NCBI RefSeq assembly: GCF_003443735.1
Contig: NZ_CP031969.1
Span: forward strand, 2,790,001 to 2,854,000
DNA length: 64,000 nucleotides
Origin: Streptomyces sp. CC0208
GTDB taxonomy: Bacteria > Actinomycetota > Actinomycetes > Streptomycetales > Streptomycetaceae
Direction of reading: 5' to 3'
The notes under the pieces were generated by a model. It was not told the origin of the DNA, did not search any database, and saw nothing but the letters and a program-made list of their open reading frames with translations. This document shows positions 7,600-16,351 of this stretch, piece after piece. How positions within the stretch are numbered: position 1 is the stretch's first letter; the number at the start of each line of letters is the position of its first letter. The position numbers were made by a program, and so were the translations under genes.

Positions 7600-8976
7600 T
7601 CAGGCCTTGGCCAGCTCCTTCTCGCCGCCCTGCTCGGGGATGTCCGCCGCCGGGGCCTCGTCATCGTGGTCGAGGAGCGTCGTCTCGTCGAAGGGCAGGT
7701 GACCGGCCAGCACCTGGCCGACGCGCTCGCGGTCGATCTCCTTGGTCCAGGTGCCGATCAGGACGGTGGCGACGGCGTTGCCCGCGAAGTTGGTCAGGGC
7801 GCGCGCCTCGCTCATGAAGCGGTCGATGCCCACGATGAGGCCGATGCCGTCCACCAGGGCGGGCTTGTGCGACTGGAGACCGCCGGCCAGGGTCGCGAGA
7901 CCGGCGCCGGTGACACCGGCGGCACCCTTCGAGGCGACGAACAGGAACAGCAGCAGCGGGATCTGCTCGCCGATCGACATCGGCGTACCCATGGCGTCGG
8001 CGATGAACAGCGAGGACATGGTCATGTAGATCATGGTGCCGTCGAGGTTGAACGAGTAGCCGGTCGGGATGGTGATGCCGACCACCGGCTTGCTGACGCC
8101 CAGGTGCTCCATCTTCGCGATGACCCGCGGCAGCGCGGACTCGGAGGAGGAGGTCGACAGGATCAGCAGGAACTCGCGACCCAGGTACTTGAAGAGCGTC
8201 AGGATGTTCAGGCCCGCGACGAGCCGCAGCAGCGTGCCGAGCACGATGAAGACGAACAGGAAGCACGTGATGTAGAAGCCGACCATCAGAAGCGCGAGAT
8301 CCTTGAGCGCGTCCACGCCCGCCGAACCGACGACGGCGGCCATCGCACCGAAGGCGCCGACCGGGGCCGCCCACATCACCATGGCGAGGACCCGGAAGAC
8401 CAGCCGCTGGATGTGCTCGACACCGCGCAGGACCGGCGCTCCGACCGGACCCATGGCCTGCAGCGCGAACCCGACCAGCAGGGCGACCAGCAGGGTCTGG
8501 AGCACCTCGCCCTCGGTGAAGGCGGAGACGAAGGTCGTCGGGATGATGCCGAGCAGGAACTCGGTGGTGTCCTTGGCCTCCGCGCTGACCTGCGCATGGC
8601 CGACGTCCTTGACCGCGTCGGTCACGGCGAGGCCGGTACCCGGGTCCAGGATGTTGCCGACGACCAGGCCGATGCCCAGCGCGACCAGCGACATGATCGT
8701 GAAGTAGAGCAGCGCGATACCGCCGACGGCGCCGACCTTGGCGGCCTTCCGCACCGATCCGATACCGAGGACGATCGTGCAGAAGATGATCGGCGAGATC
8801 ATCATCTTGATCAGGTTCACGAACCCGGTGCCGATCGGCTTCAGCTCGACCGCGAAGTCGGGTGCGACCAGGCCGACGGTGATACCCAGGGCAACCGCGA
8901 CGATCACCGCGATGTACAGGTAGTGCGTGCGGTCCTTTTTGACTGTGGGTGCCGTATCGGGGGTGCTGGCGGCCAC
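7600..8976 (-). CDS. dctA: Dicarboxylate/amino acid:cation symporter (DctA-like)
   Basis: A 458-residue DAACS-family carrier that takes up C4-dicarboxylates (or glutamate/aspartate) with protons or sodium. The family hallmark hairpin SSSESALPRVI and the TM7 NLDGT motif (GYSFNLDGTMIYM) are present. About eight transmembrane helices span the protein and a hydrophilic C-terminus ends it. GTG at 8976 is chosen because AAGGAGGG lies 5 nt upstream; an in-frame GTG at 9024 would place this ribosome-binding site inside the gene. The divergent CitA/CitB-type two-component system is the likely regulator, as for dctA in other bacteria. Substrate choice between dicarboxylates and acidic amino acids remains uncertain. 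Confidence 0.9.
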   Translation of the reverse strand: MAASTPDTAPTVKKDRTHYLYIAVIVAVALGITVGLVAPDFAVELKPIGTGFVNLIKMMISPIIFCTIVLGIGSVRKAAKVGAVGGIALLYFTIMSLVALGIGLVVGNILDPGTGLAVTDAVKDVGHAQVSAEAKDTTEFLLGIIPTTFVSAFTEGEVLQTLLVALLVGFALQAMGPVGAPVLRGVEHIQRLVFRVLAMVMWAAPVGAFGAMAAVVGSAGVDALKDLALLMVGFYITCFLFVFIVLGTLLRLVAGLNILTLFKYLGREFLLILSTSSSESALPRVIAKMEHLGVSKPVVGITIPTGYSFNLDGTMIYMTMSSLFIADAMGTPMSIGEQIPLLLFLFVASKGAAGVTGAGLATLAGGLQSHKPALVDGIGLIVGIDRFMSEARALTNFAGNAVATVLIGTWTKEIDRERVGQVLAGHLPFDETTLLDHDDEAPAADIPEQGGEKELAKA

Positions 8977-9047
8977 GGCTGCCCTCCTTGACGTCTTCGT
9001 CGGATTGACCGGCGTGCGGCTCACGTCCGGGCTATTGAAGGAATGCC

Positions 9048-9079
9048 GTGACTATCTCCCGCCCTGTGAGGGCGGTCAC
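9048..9079. promoter_or_regulatory. Nested inverted repeats between dctA and its two-component system
   Basis: GTGAC (9048-9052) and GTCAC (9075-9079) enclose CCGCCC (9059-9064) and GGGCGG (9070-9075). The position in the divergent promoter makes it a candidate response-regulator site, although an RNA hairpin is equally possible. Confidence 0.35.
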
Positions 9080-9127
9080 CCTTCCGTTCATTTAGTTCAC
9101 AATCAGCCAGGGAGGCAGACTGAGACC

Positions 9128-11512
9128 ATGCGCATCCCCGTACCGAGACCCCGGAGCCTCGCGGCCCAGCTCTTCGCCATGCAGGCGGTGCTGATCGCCG
9201 TGGTCGTGGCGGGGTACGCGCTGTTCACGTACGTCAGTGACCGGGGCCAGGCCGAGGAGGCGGCGCGCAGTCAGGCCAGGGCCGTGGCGCGGGCGGTCGC
9301 GGACTCGCCGTCCGTGCGGGAGGCGATCCGTACGCCGAAGCCGACGGTCGAACTTCAGCCGTACGCGCTCAGGGTGATGGCCGACACCGGGGTCGACTTC
9401 GTCACGATCATGAGTCCGCAGGGCATCCGCTGGACCCACCCCGACAAGGACCAGATCGGCAGGCACTTCCTCGGCAACACCGAGCGGGCCCTCAAGGGCC
9501 ACACCTTCACGGAGACCTACACGGGCACGCTGGGCGCCTCGGTGCGGGCGGTCACCCCGATCAAGGACGAGGACGGGAAGGTCATCGGCCTGGTCAGCGC
9601 CGGCATACAGGTCGCGAAGATCAGCGAGCGGGTGCAGGGCCAGCTCACCGCTCTGCTCGCGGTCGCGGGCGGCGCGCTCGCGCTCGGCGCGATCGGCACC
9701 TACGTCGTCAACGCCCGGCTGCGCCGGCACACCCACGGCATGAACGCGGCCGAGCTCAGCAGGATGCACGACTACCACCAGGCCGCCCTGCACGCGGTAC
9801 GCGAGGGGCTGCTGATGCTGGACGGGCAGTACCGTGTCGCGCTGATCAACGACGGTGGACGGGAGTTGCTGGGTGTGTCCCCGCAGGACGAGGTGATCGG
9901 GCGGTCGGTGGCGGACCTCGGGCTGCCGGCGCCGCTGACGGGTGCGCTGCTCTCCTCCGAGCCACGGGTCGACGAGGTCCATCTGACGTCCACACGCGTC
10001 CTGGTCGTCAACACCTCCCCGGTCTCCGGCGGAGAGCAGCGCGGCACCGTGGTCACCCTTCGCGACGTGACCGAACTCCAGTCCCTGATGGGCGAGTTGG
10101 ACTCCGAGCGCGGCTTCACCCAGGCCCTGCGCTCCCAGGCCCACGAGGCGGCGAACCGGCTGCACACGGTCGTCTCCCTGATCGAACTGGGCCGCGCGGA
10201 ACAGGCGGTGGACTTCGCGACCGCCGAACTGGAGCTGGCGCAGGCACTGACCGACCAGGTCGTGGCGGCGGTCGGCGAGCCCGTGCTGGCCGCCCTGCTG
10301 CTGGGCAAGACCGCGCAGGCGAACGAGCGGGGTGTGGAGCTGGTCGTGTCGGAGGACAGCCGGCTGGACGACGGGTTGCTGCCGGAGAGCCTCCCCGCCC
10401 GGGACCTGGTCACGATCCTCGGCAACCTCATCGACAACGCGGTGGACGCGGCGCAGGGCAGCGCGCGGGCGCGGGTGACGGTGACGGCGTACACGGCGGG
10501 CACAGCCGGTACCCCCGGCACAGCGGACACGGCGGACACGGCGGGCCGCGGGCTGGTCCTGCGGGTCGCGGACACCGGCGCGGGCGTCGACCCGGCCCAC
10601 GCCGAGGCGGTCTTCCAGCGCGGCTTCTCGACGAAGCCGGCGGGACCGGGAGGGCGCGGACTGGGCCTCGCACTCGTCCGCCAGACGGTCAACCGCTGCA
10701 AGGGAACACTGACGGTGGCGGAGGCGGAGGGGGGCGGCGCCGAGTTCGAGGTACGACTGCCACTGGGGGACCAGGAGATACGGGTGCCTGCAGGGGATCA
10801 GGGAGTACGGCTTCCCGCCGGAGGCCAGGAGGAACCCCTCCCCGCCGGAGGCCAGGAGGAACCCCTCCCCGCCGGAGGCCAGGAGGAACCCCTCCCCGCC
10901 GGAGGCCAGGAGGAACCCCTCCCCGCCGGGGACCAGGAGGTACTCCTCCCTGCCGGAGGCCAGGAGTTCCCCGCCGGACGCCAGGAGGAACCCCTCCCCG
11001 CCGGAGGCCAGGATGAACGGCTCCCCGCCCGGAACCAGGAGATACCCCTCCCCGCCCGAGGCCAGGAAGAACCGCTCACCGCCCGAGACCGGGCCGAGGG
11101 CTCCGGAGGCACCACAGGTTTCCGGGGCCCCGGGGGCGCGGGAGGCCCTACGGCCGCCGAGAGCGCCACGGTCTCGGAAGGGTCGGCGAGCCCGGCAGGC
11201 TCCACGACCACCGCCGACGCCACCGCCCCGGAAGGTCCCGCGAGCCCGGCAGGCTCCTCGGCCACCGGAAGCCTCGCCCTCCCGCAGGGCTCCACCGGTC
11301 CAACAGGCTCCACCGCACACGCCGGCACCCCGGAAGCCTCCTCCGCCGACCCGGGAAGCTCCACGACCACCGACGGCACCACCGTCCCGGAACGCCCCCC
11401 GAACCGGAAAAGCTCCGCAACCCCCAAGAACGCCACACCCCCGGATGGCCCCCCGACCCCCCTCGGCCCCCCGGTCCCCGACGGTGCCAAGGTTCCCGGA
11501 GGCGATGTATGA
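9128..11512 (+). CDS. CitA/DcuS-type sensor histidine kinase with repetitive C-terminal tail
   Basis: A 794-residue membrane kinase. A first transmembrane helix (about 16-35), an extracytoplasmic PASc domain of the CitA type (about 40-172, with FVTIMSPQGIRWTHPD), a second helix (about 173-195), a cytoplasmic PAS (about 212-320), the phosphoacceptor H339 in QAHEAANRLHT, an N-box NLIDNAVD (433-440), G1 DTGAGV and G2 GGRGLGLALVRQ. A normal kinase would end near residue 545. Here about 250 more residues follow: some twelve 9-residue repeats of the type GGQEEPLPA, then a Ser/Thr/Pro/Gly-rich tail. It overlaps the regulator gene by ATGA. Partner of the response regulator; likely senses dicarboxylates for the divergent dctA. 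Confidence 0.88.
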   Translation: MRIPVPRPRSLAAQLFAMQAVLIAVVVAGYALFTYVSDRGQAEEAARSQARAVARAVADSPSVREAIRTPKPTVELQPYALRVMADTGVDFVTIMSPQGIRWTHPDKDQIGRHFLGNTERALKGHTFTETYTGTLGASVRAVTPIKDEDGKVIGLVSAGIQVAKISERVQGQLTALLAVAGGALALGAIGTYVVNARLRRHTHGMNAAELSRMHDYHQAALHAVREGLLMLDGQYRVALINDGGRELLGVSPQDEVIGRSVADLGLPAPLTGALLSSEPRVDEVHLTSTRVLVVNTSPVSGGEQRGTVVTLRDVTELQSLMGELDSERGFTQALRSQAHEAANRLHTVVSLIELGRAEQAVDFATAELELAQALTDQVVAAVGEPVLAALLLGKTAQANERGVELVVSEDSRLDDGLLPESLPARDLVTILGNLIDNAVDAAQGSARARVTVTAYTAGTAGTPGTADTADTAGRGLVLRVADTGAGVDPAHAEAVFQRGFSTKPAGPGGRGLGLALVRQTVNRCKGTLTVAEAEGGGAEFEVRLPLGDQEIRVPAGDQGVRLPAGGQEEPLPAGGQEEPLPAGGQEEPLPAGGQEEPLPAGDQEVLLPAGGQEFPAGRQEEPLPAGGQDERLPARNQEIPLPARGQEEPLTARDRAEGSGGTTGFRGPGGAGGPTAAESATVSEGSASPAGSTTTADATAPEGPASPAGSSATGSLALPQGSTGPTGSTAHAGTPEASSADPGSSTTTDGTTVPERPPNRKSSATPKNATPPDGPPTPLGPPVPDGAKVPGGDV
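10766..11091 (+). repeat. 27-bp tandem repeats encoding GGQEEPLPA-type nonapeptides
   Basis: Four perfect 27-bp copies run from 10820 to 10927, flanked on both sides by degenerate copies. About twelve units lie inside the kinase reading frame. Each encodes nine residues with consensus G-G-Q-E-E-P-L-P-A. The perfect inner copies point to recent slippage or unequal-crossover expansion. Confidence 0.9.
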
Positions 11513-12198
11513 CCACCTCGCAGCCCATCCGTGTGCTGGTCGTCGAGGACGATCCGGTCGCCGCCGACGCGCATGTCCTGTACGTCAACCGGGTCCCCGG
11601 CTTCACAGCCGTCGGCAAGGCCCACACCGGCGCCGAGGCCCGGCGTCTGCTGGACCGTACGGCCGTAGACCTGCTCCTGCTCGATCTGCACCTGCCGGAC
11701 GGGCACGGCCTCCAGCTGGCCCGTTCGCTGCGCGCGGCCGGGCATCAGGCGGACGTGATCGCGGTGACGTCGGCCCGGGATCTGACGGTCGTGCGGGAGG
11801 GCGTCTCGCTGGGGGTCGTGCAGTACGTGCTGAAGCCGTTCACCTTCGCCACCCTGCGGGACCGGCTGATCCGGTACGCGGAGTTCCACGCGTCGGCCGG
11901 TGAGGCGAGCGGTCAGGACGAGGTGGACCGCGCGCTGGCCACGCTCCGGGCGCCGGGCCCGGCCGCCCTGCCCAAAGGGCTCAGCTCGCCGACGCTGGAG
12001 CGGGTGACGGTGGCCCTGCGGGACTGCGCGGAGGGGCTCACGGCGACCGGCCTGGCCGAGGTGGTCGGCATCTCCCGGATCACGGCCCGCCGCTACCTGG
12101 AGCATCTGGTCGACGCGGGCCGGGCGGCCCGCAGTCCGCAGTACGGGACGGTGGGCCGGCCGGAGTTGCAGTACCGGTGGGTCAAGGGGCAGCAGTAG
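11509..12198 (+). CDS. CitB/DcuR-type response regulator
   Basis: A 229-residue two-domain regulator. The receiver domain (about 8-125) has VVEDDPVAADAHV with the acidic pair, the phosphorylatable Asp in LLLLDLHLPDG, the Thr/Ser in AVTSARD and the Lys in YVLKPF. The C-terminal HTH (about 165-225: GLTATGLAEVVGISRITARRYLEHLVDAGRA) is of the CitB/DcuR type rather than OmpR or LuxR. Its ATG overlaps the kinase stop by 4 nt, so it is co-translated with its kinase. Expected target: the divergent dctA promoter. Confidence 0.92.
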   Translation: MTTSQPIRVLVVEDDPVAADAHVLYVNRVPGFTAVGKAHTGAEARRLLDRTAVDLLLLDLHLPDGHGLQLARSLRAAGHQADVIAVTSARDLTVVREGVSLGVVQYVLKPFTFATLRDRLIRYAEFHASAGEASGQDEVDRALATLRAPGPAALPKGLSSPTLERVTVALRDCAEGLTATGLAEVVGISRITARRYLEHLVDAGRAARSPQYGTVGRPELQYRWVKGQQ

Positions 12199-12237
12199 GC
12201 CAAGGTCCCGCAACGGCCAAGCCGTGCACGCTCATTG

Positions 12238-12253
12238 ACCTGACTAGACCACT
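12238..12253. promoter_or_regulatory. DasR-responsive-element-like site upstream of sugar importer
   Basis: ACCTGACTAGACCACT matches the dre consensus ACTGGTCTAGACCACT, recalled from studies of the GntR regulator DasR, at 13 of 16 positions. The right half is perfect. It lies about 65 bp upstream of the binding-protein start. Confidence 0.45.
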
Positions 12254-12318
12254 CCTCCTACCGTCACCGGGCAACCACCCCGCGCCACAACGACGTGCGC
12301 CCGCAGGAGGTCATGCCC

Positions 12319-13680
12319 GTGCGCCCCACCGCCGCTAGGACCGCCTTTCTCGCCACCGCCCTCGCCCTCGCCGCATCCGCCCTCACCGCCTGCGGCGGCG
12401 GTTCCGGCAGTGATCCGGACACCGTGAGGATCTCGTTCAAGCAGTCCACGGACAACTCGATCCACGTGATGGACGACTATCTCGCGGACATCAAGAAGCA
12501 GTTCGAGAAGGCGAACCCGGGCAAGAAGGCCGAGCTCGTCCCGATCAAGGCCCCGGACTCGGAGTACTACACCAAGCTCCAGCAGATGCTCCGCTCCGCG
12601 AAGACCGCGCCCGACCTGGTCTATGAGGACACCTTCCTCATCAACTCCGACATCACCAGCGGGTACTTGAAACCGCTCGACGCCTATCTCGCCAAGTGGC
12701 CGGACTGGAACCGGTTCATCGACACCGCGAAGGCCGCCGCCAAGGCCGAGGACGGGAAGACGTACGGCGTCCCGGACGGCACCGACACCCGCGGGCTCTG
12801 GTTCGACAAGGGCATCTTCGCCAAGGCGGGCCTGCCCGCGGACTGGCAGCCGAAGACCTGGGACGAGGTCCTCGACGCGGCCCGCACCATCAAGCGCAGG
12901 GTCCCGGACGTCACGCCCCTCAACGTCTACACCGGCAAGCCCGCGGGCGAGGCCGCCACCATGCAGGGCTTCGAGATGCTGCTCTACGGGACCGAGGACC
13001 GGCTGTACGACGACTCCGCCAAGAAGTGGGTCGCCGGCAGCCAGGGCTTCGAGGACGCCCTCTCCTTCGTCGAGACGGTCTACCGGGAGAAGCTCGGCCC
13101 GGACGTCTCCACCGCCCTCGACCCCAACATCCAGACCATCGTCCGCGGCGACCTGCTCCCCAAGGGCAAGCTCGGCATCGACCTGGACGGCTCCTGGCTC
13201 CCGCAGGACTGGCTGCCCGGCAGCGGTCACGAATGGCCGGAGTGGTCCAGCGAGTTGGGGCTCGCGTACATGCCGACCCAGCACGGGCAGGCCCCCGGCA
13301 AGGTGAGCATGTCCGGCGGCTGGACCTGGGCGGTCCCGGCCAAGGCGGGCAACCCTGATCTCGCCTTCGAGTTCGTGAAGACCATGCAGACCAAGGCCAA
13401 CGCGCAGAAGTGGTACGTCGCCAACTCCGGTATCTCCGTACGCGAGGACGTGGCCGCGGACCCGGCGTACGCCAAGGCCCAGCCCGGCATCAAGTTCTTC
13501 ACCGATCTGGTCGTGAGCACCCACTACCGGCCCGCCTACCCGGCGTATCCGAGGGTCTCCACCGCGATCCAGGAGGCGATGGAGGGCGTGACGACCGGGG
13601 ACCTCTCCGTCGAGGACGCGGTGAAGGGGTACGACGACTCGCTCAAGGAGGCCACGAACAACCAAGTGATCGAAAAGTGA
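12319..13680 (+). CDS. Sugar ABC transporter substrate-binding lipoprotein
   Basis: A 453-residue extracytoplasmic solute-binding protein (family 1). A signal peptide with charged start, Ala/Leu-rich core and lipobox SALTAC (Cys about residue 26) directs lipidation and membrane anchoring. The mature part has the bilobed SBP_bac_1 pattern (PDLVYEDTF, YGVPDGTDTRGLWFDK, GKLGIDLDGSW). GTG at 12319 is chosen because AGGAGG lies 8 nt upstream; the ATG at 12313 would be only 2 nt from it. It is the first gene of a three-gene import operon. No ATPase gene is nearby, so energising by a shared ATPase such as MsiK is likely. The dre-like site suggests an amino-sugar or oligosaccharide, which is inference. 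Confidence 0.9.
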   Translation: MRPTAARTAFLATALALAASALTACGGGSGSDPDTVRISFKQSTDNSIHVMDDYLADIKKQFEKANPGKKAELVPIKAPDSEYYTKLQQMLRSAKTAPDLVYEDTFLINSDITSGYLKPLDAYLAKWPDWNRFIDTAKAAAKAEDGKTYGVPDGTDTRGLWFDKGIFAKAGLPADWQPKTWDEVLDAARTIKRRVPDVTPLNVYTGKPAGEAATMQGFEMLLYGTEDRLYDDSAKKWVAGSQGFEDALSFVETVYREKLGPDVSTALDPNIQTIVRGDLLPKGKLGIDLDGSWLPQDWLPGSGHEWPEWSSELGLAYMPTQHGQAPGKVSMSGGWTWAVPAKAGNPDLAFEFVKTMQTKANAQKWYVANSGISVREDVAADPAYAKAQPGIKFFTDLVVSTHYRPAYPAYPRVSTAIQEAMEGVTTGDLSVEDAVKGYDDSLKEATNNQVIEK

Positions 13681-14537
13681 TCCCGCGCTCCCTCACCCGG
13701 GCCCTCCCCGTCACCCCCGCGCTCGTCCTGCTGCTCCTTTTCCTGGCCGGCCCGATCGCCTACTGCGCCTGGATCGCCTTCACCGACCTGCAGTTGACCG
13801 GCCAGGCGCAGTCGTCCTTCGTCGGCTTCGAGAACTTCCGCACGGCCTTCCGGGACGAGGAGTTCCTCAACGCCGTATGGCTGACACTGGTGTTCACGGT
13901 CGTGTCCTCGCTGCTCGGGCAGAACACGCTGGGGCTGGCCCTCGCTGCGCTGATGCAGCGCGCCTCGAAGCCCGTGCGCACGCTCACGGGTGGCATCGTC
14001 ATCACCGCGTGGGTCCTCCCCGAGGTGGTCGCTGGCTTTCTCCTCTACGCGTTCTTCCGCAAGGAGGGCACCCTGAACACCCTGCTCGACCTGCTCCATC
14101 TCCCGTCCCAGAACTGGCTGTTCACGCTGCCGATCCTGGCGGTGTCCTTCGCGAACGTGTGGCGGGGGACGGCCTTCTCGATGCTGGTCTACTCGGCGGC
14201 GCTGAACGAGATCCCGAAGGAGATCACGGAGGCCGCCGAGGTCGACGGCGCGGGTGGCTGGCGCCGGATGTGGCACATCACCCTGCCCATGATCCGGCGT
14301 TCCATCGGTACGAACCTGATGCTGAACACCCTCCAGACGCTCTCGGTGTTCGGGCTGATCTGGGTGATGACCAGGGGCGGTCCGGGCGACAAGAGCCAGA
14401 CGCTGCCCCTGTTCATGTACGAACAGGCCTTCCAGAACAGCATGATCGGCTACGGCACCGCGGTGGCGCTGCTGCTGCTCCTGGTGGGGTCCGTCTTCTC
14501 CGTGGTCTACATGCGCCTGCTGCGGACGGAGGTGTGA
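13677..14537 (+). CDS. Sugar ABC transporter permease (MalF-like)
   Basis: A 286-residue integral membrane protein with about six helices. The binding-protein-dependent transport signature EITEAAEVDGAGGWRRMWHITLPMI (EAA loop) contacts the ATPase. GTG at 13677 overlaps the stop of the binding protein gene by GTGA, giving translational coupling. It pairs with the next permease to form the heterodimeric channel. Confidence 0.92.
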   Translation: MIPRSLTRALPVTPALVLLLLFLAGPIAYCAWIAFTDLQLTGQAQSSFVGFENFRTAFRDEEFLNAVWLTLVFTVVSSLLGQNTLGLALAALMQRASKPVRTLTGGIVITAWVLPEVVAGFLLYAFFRKEGTLNTLLDLLHLPSQNWLFTLPILAVSFANVWRGTAFSMLVYSAALNEIPKEITEAAEVDGAGGWRRMWHITLPMIRRSIGTNLMLNTLQTLSVFGLIWVMTRGGPGDKSQTLPLFMYEQAFQNSMIGYGTAVALLLLLVGSVFSVVYMRLLRTEV

Positions 14538-14539
14538 CG

Positions 14540-15382
14540 GTGGCCAGGACACCGCTCGCCGACCGCCGCCGCAACCGCCGACTGGCCGCCGACGCGGGGC
14601 TGTTGGTGGTCGCCGCCGCGTTTGTGCTGCCGCTCGCCTGGGTGGTCCTGTCGGCGCTGGACCCGCATGCCGACCTGCGGGTGAAGGTTCCCGACGGTGT
14701 CACGCTCGGGAACTTCGACGCGATCCTGACCTCGGAGATCACCTTCACGCCGTTGCTCAACAGCCTGATCCTGTGCGGTGGGGCGACCTTGCTGACGGTG
14801 GTCTGCGCGGCCCTCGCGGCCTATCCCCTGTCCCGCTTCCGCTCCCGCCTCAACCGGCCGTTCCTGCTGTCGATCCTCTTCGCGACCAGTCTGCCCATCA
14901 CGGCGATCATGGTTCCGGTCTACGCCCTCTTCGTGCAGGTCGACCTGATCGACACCCTCCAGGGCACGATCCTGTTCTTCGCCGCCTCCCAACTTCCCTT
15001 CGCCATCTGGCTGATGAAGAACTTCATGGACGGCGTGCCGAAGGAACTGGAGGAAGCGGCCTGGACGGACGGCGCGGGTTCCCTCCAGTCCCTGATCCGG
15101 ATCGTGCTGCCCCTCATGGGCCCCGGAGTCGCGGTCGTGACCGTCTTCTCCTTCGTCATGATGTGGGGCAACTTCTTCGTCCCGTTCATGCTGCTGCTCA
15201 CCCCGGACCAGATGCCGGCGTCCGTCAGCATCAACGAGTTCTTCGGCAACCGCGGAATGGTGGCCTACGGTCAGCTCGCCGCGTTCTCGATCGTCTACTC
15301 GACCCCGGTGATCCTGCTGTACGTGCTGGTCGCGCGGCGGTTGGGAGGCGGGTTCGCACTGGGCGGGGCGGTCAAGGGGTGA
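14540..15382 (+). CDS. Sugar ABC transporter permease (MalG-like)
   Basis: A 280-residue permease with about six helices and the EAA motif KELEEAAWTDGAGSLQSLIRIVLPLMGPG. GGAGG at 14528-14532 sits 7 nt before GTG 14540; the preceding permease ends at 14537. It is the last gene of the importer operon. Downstream lies the 970-bp repetitive non-coding stretch, with no ATPase or glycosidase gene, which distinguishes the locus from most sugar-utilisation clusters. Confidence 0.92.
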   Translation: MARTPLADRRRNRRLAADAGLLVVAAAFVLPLAWVVLSALDPHADLRVKVPDGVTLGNFDAILTSEITFTPLLNSLILCGGATLLTVVCAALAAYPLSRFRSRLNRPFLLSILFATSLPITAIMVPVYALFVQVDLIDTLQGTILFFAASQLPFAIWLMKNFMDGVPKELEEAAWTDGAGSLQSLIRIVLPLMGPGVAVVTVFSFVMMWGNFFVPFMLLLTPDQMPASVSINEFFGNRGMVAYGQLAAFSIVYSTPVILLYVLVARRLGGGFALGGAVKG

Positions 15383-16351
15383 CCGTGGGGATCACGCCCT
15401 CAGGGTCCGAAATCCCGCACCCGAAAGCAGGCTTGCCGACCACACCAGGGTGGGCTGCCGAGATGGGGCACCTGGTCGGGCCGGGGGCCGAGAGCAGGCT
15501 GCTTCGAGGCGTGCCCGAAGGGGAATGGACCCGGACCTGGAAACGGACACCGTTCCACGCCATCGACCGCGCCACGGGCCCAGGGCACGAAATCCGACTG
15601 CCATCCACCGACGAAGTTCACCGGGGACCAGCCCACCGCCCCCGCCCCACCGGCACCCAACCCCCAAAGCCCGGCACGACCCGCACCGGCCCACAGAACC
15701 CCTGCCCGACCGCACCCAGACCTGGAGACGGGCGGTCTACGAAGCCGGCTTGGGCCGCCCCGGACCTTAAGACGGGCACGTCCCACGACATCGACCGCGA
15801 CGCGAGCCCAAGGAACGGAAGCCGACTGCCACGCGCCGACGAAGTTCACCGGGTTGCGACCCCGCGGCCGAGCCCGCCCGACCGGCAGCCAGCTCCCAGA
15901 GCCCGGCACGACCGACACGGGCCCACGCAACCCTGCTCGGCTGGACCCGGACCTGGAAGCGGGCGCCGTTCCACGAAGCCGGCCGGGCCGCCGGCCCAGG
16001 ATGCAGGGGGCAATAGCCAGGCGCGGGCGGAAACCACCGACCCAGTCTCCGACCCCGCCCCACCGGACAGCCCGGCTGGACCCGGACCTGAAACGGACGG
16101 CGTTCCACGAAGTCGGCCGGGGCGCCGGCCCAGGGAGCGCGGGGGCACTAACCAGGCGCCGGCGGAATCCACCGCCCCCGCCCCACGGGCACCCAACCCC
16201 CAAAGCCCGGCACGACCGACACGGGCCCACACAACCCTGCCCGGCCACAACGGCATGTGCTGCGAAGCCGGCCGGGGCGCCGACCCAGGTTGCTCGGGCC
16301 GACTGCTAGGTGCCGGGTACCGGTGGGTGCGAGGAGGGGCCGGCCGCGGTC
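15383..16351. repeat. Non-coding GC-rich region built of degenerate 150-230-bp repeats
   Basis: No convincing gene. The stretch is made of about four imperfect head-to-tail blocks beginning near 15515, 15720, 15951 and 16087. Shared words include CGACGAAGTTCACCGGG (15609-15625, 15837-15853), AGCCCGGCACGAC (15668-15680, 15900-15912, 16204-16216) and GTTCCACGAAG (15968-15978, 16102-16112). All frames that stay open give Pro/Arg/Gly-rich nonsense that changes frame between blocks. It lies between two convergent genes. Confidence 0.75.

Noticed and set aside
10820..10927. Tandem repeats considered as a CRISPR array.
   Set aside because: The units are adjacent without spacers and keep the reading frame; no cas gene is present.
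9092..11320. Minus-strand frame through the kinase gene, including its own GGEGFLLAS repeats.
   Set aside because: It is the antisense of the kinase and its repeat, and the real kinase motifs are all on the plus strand.
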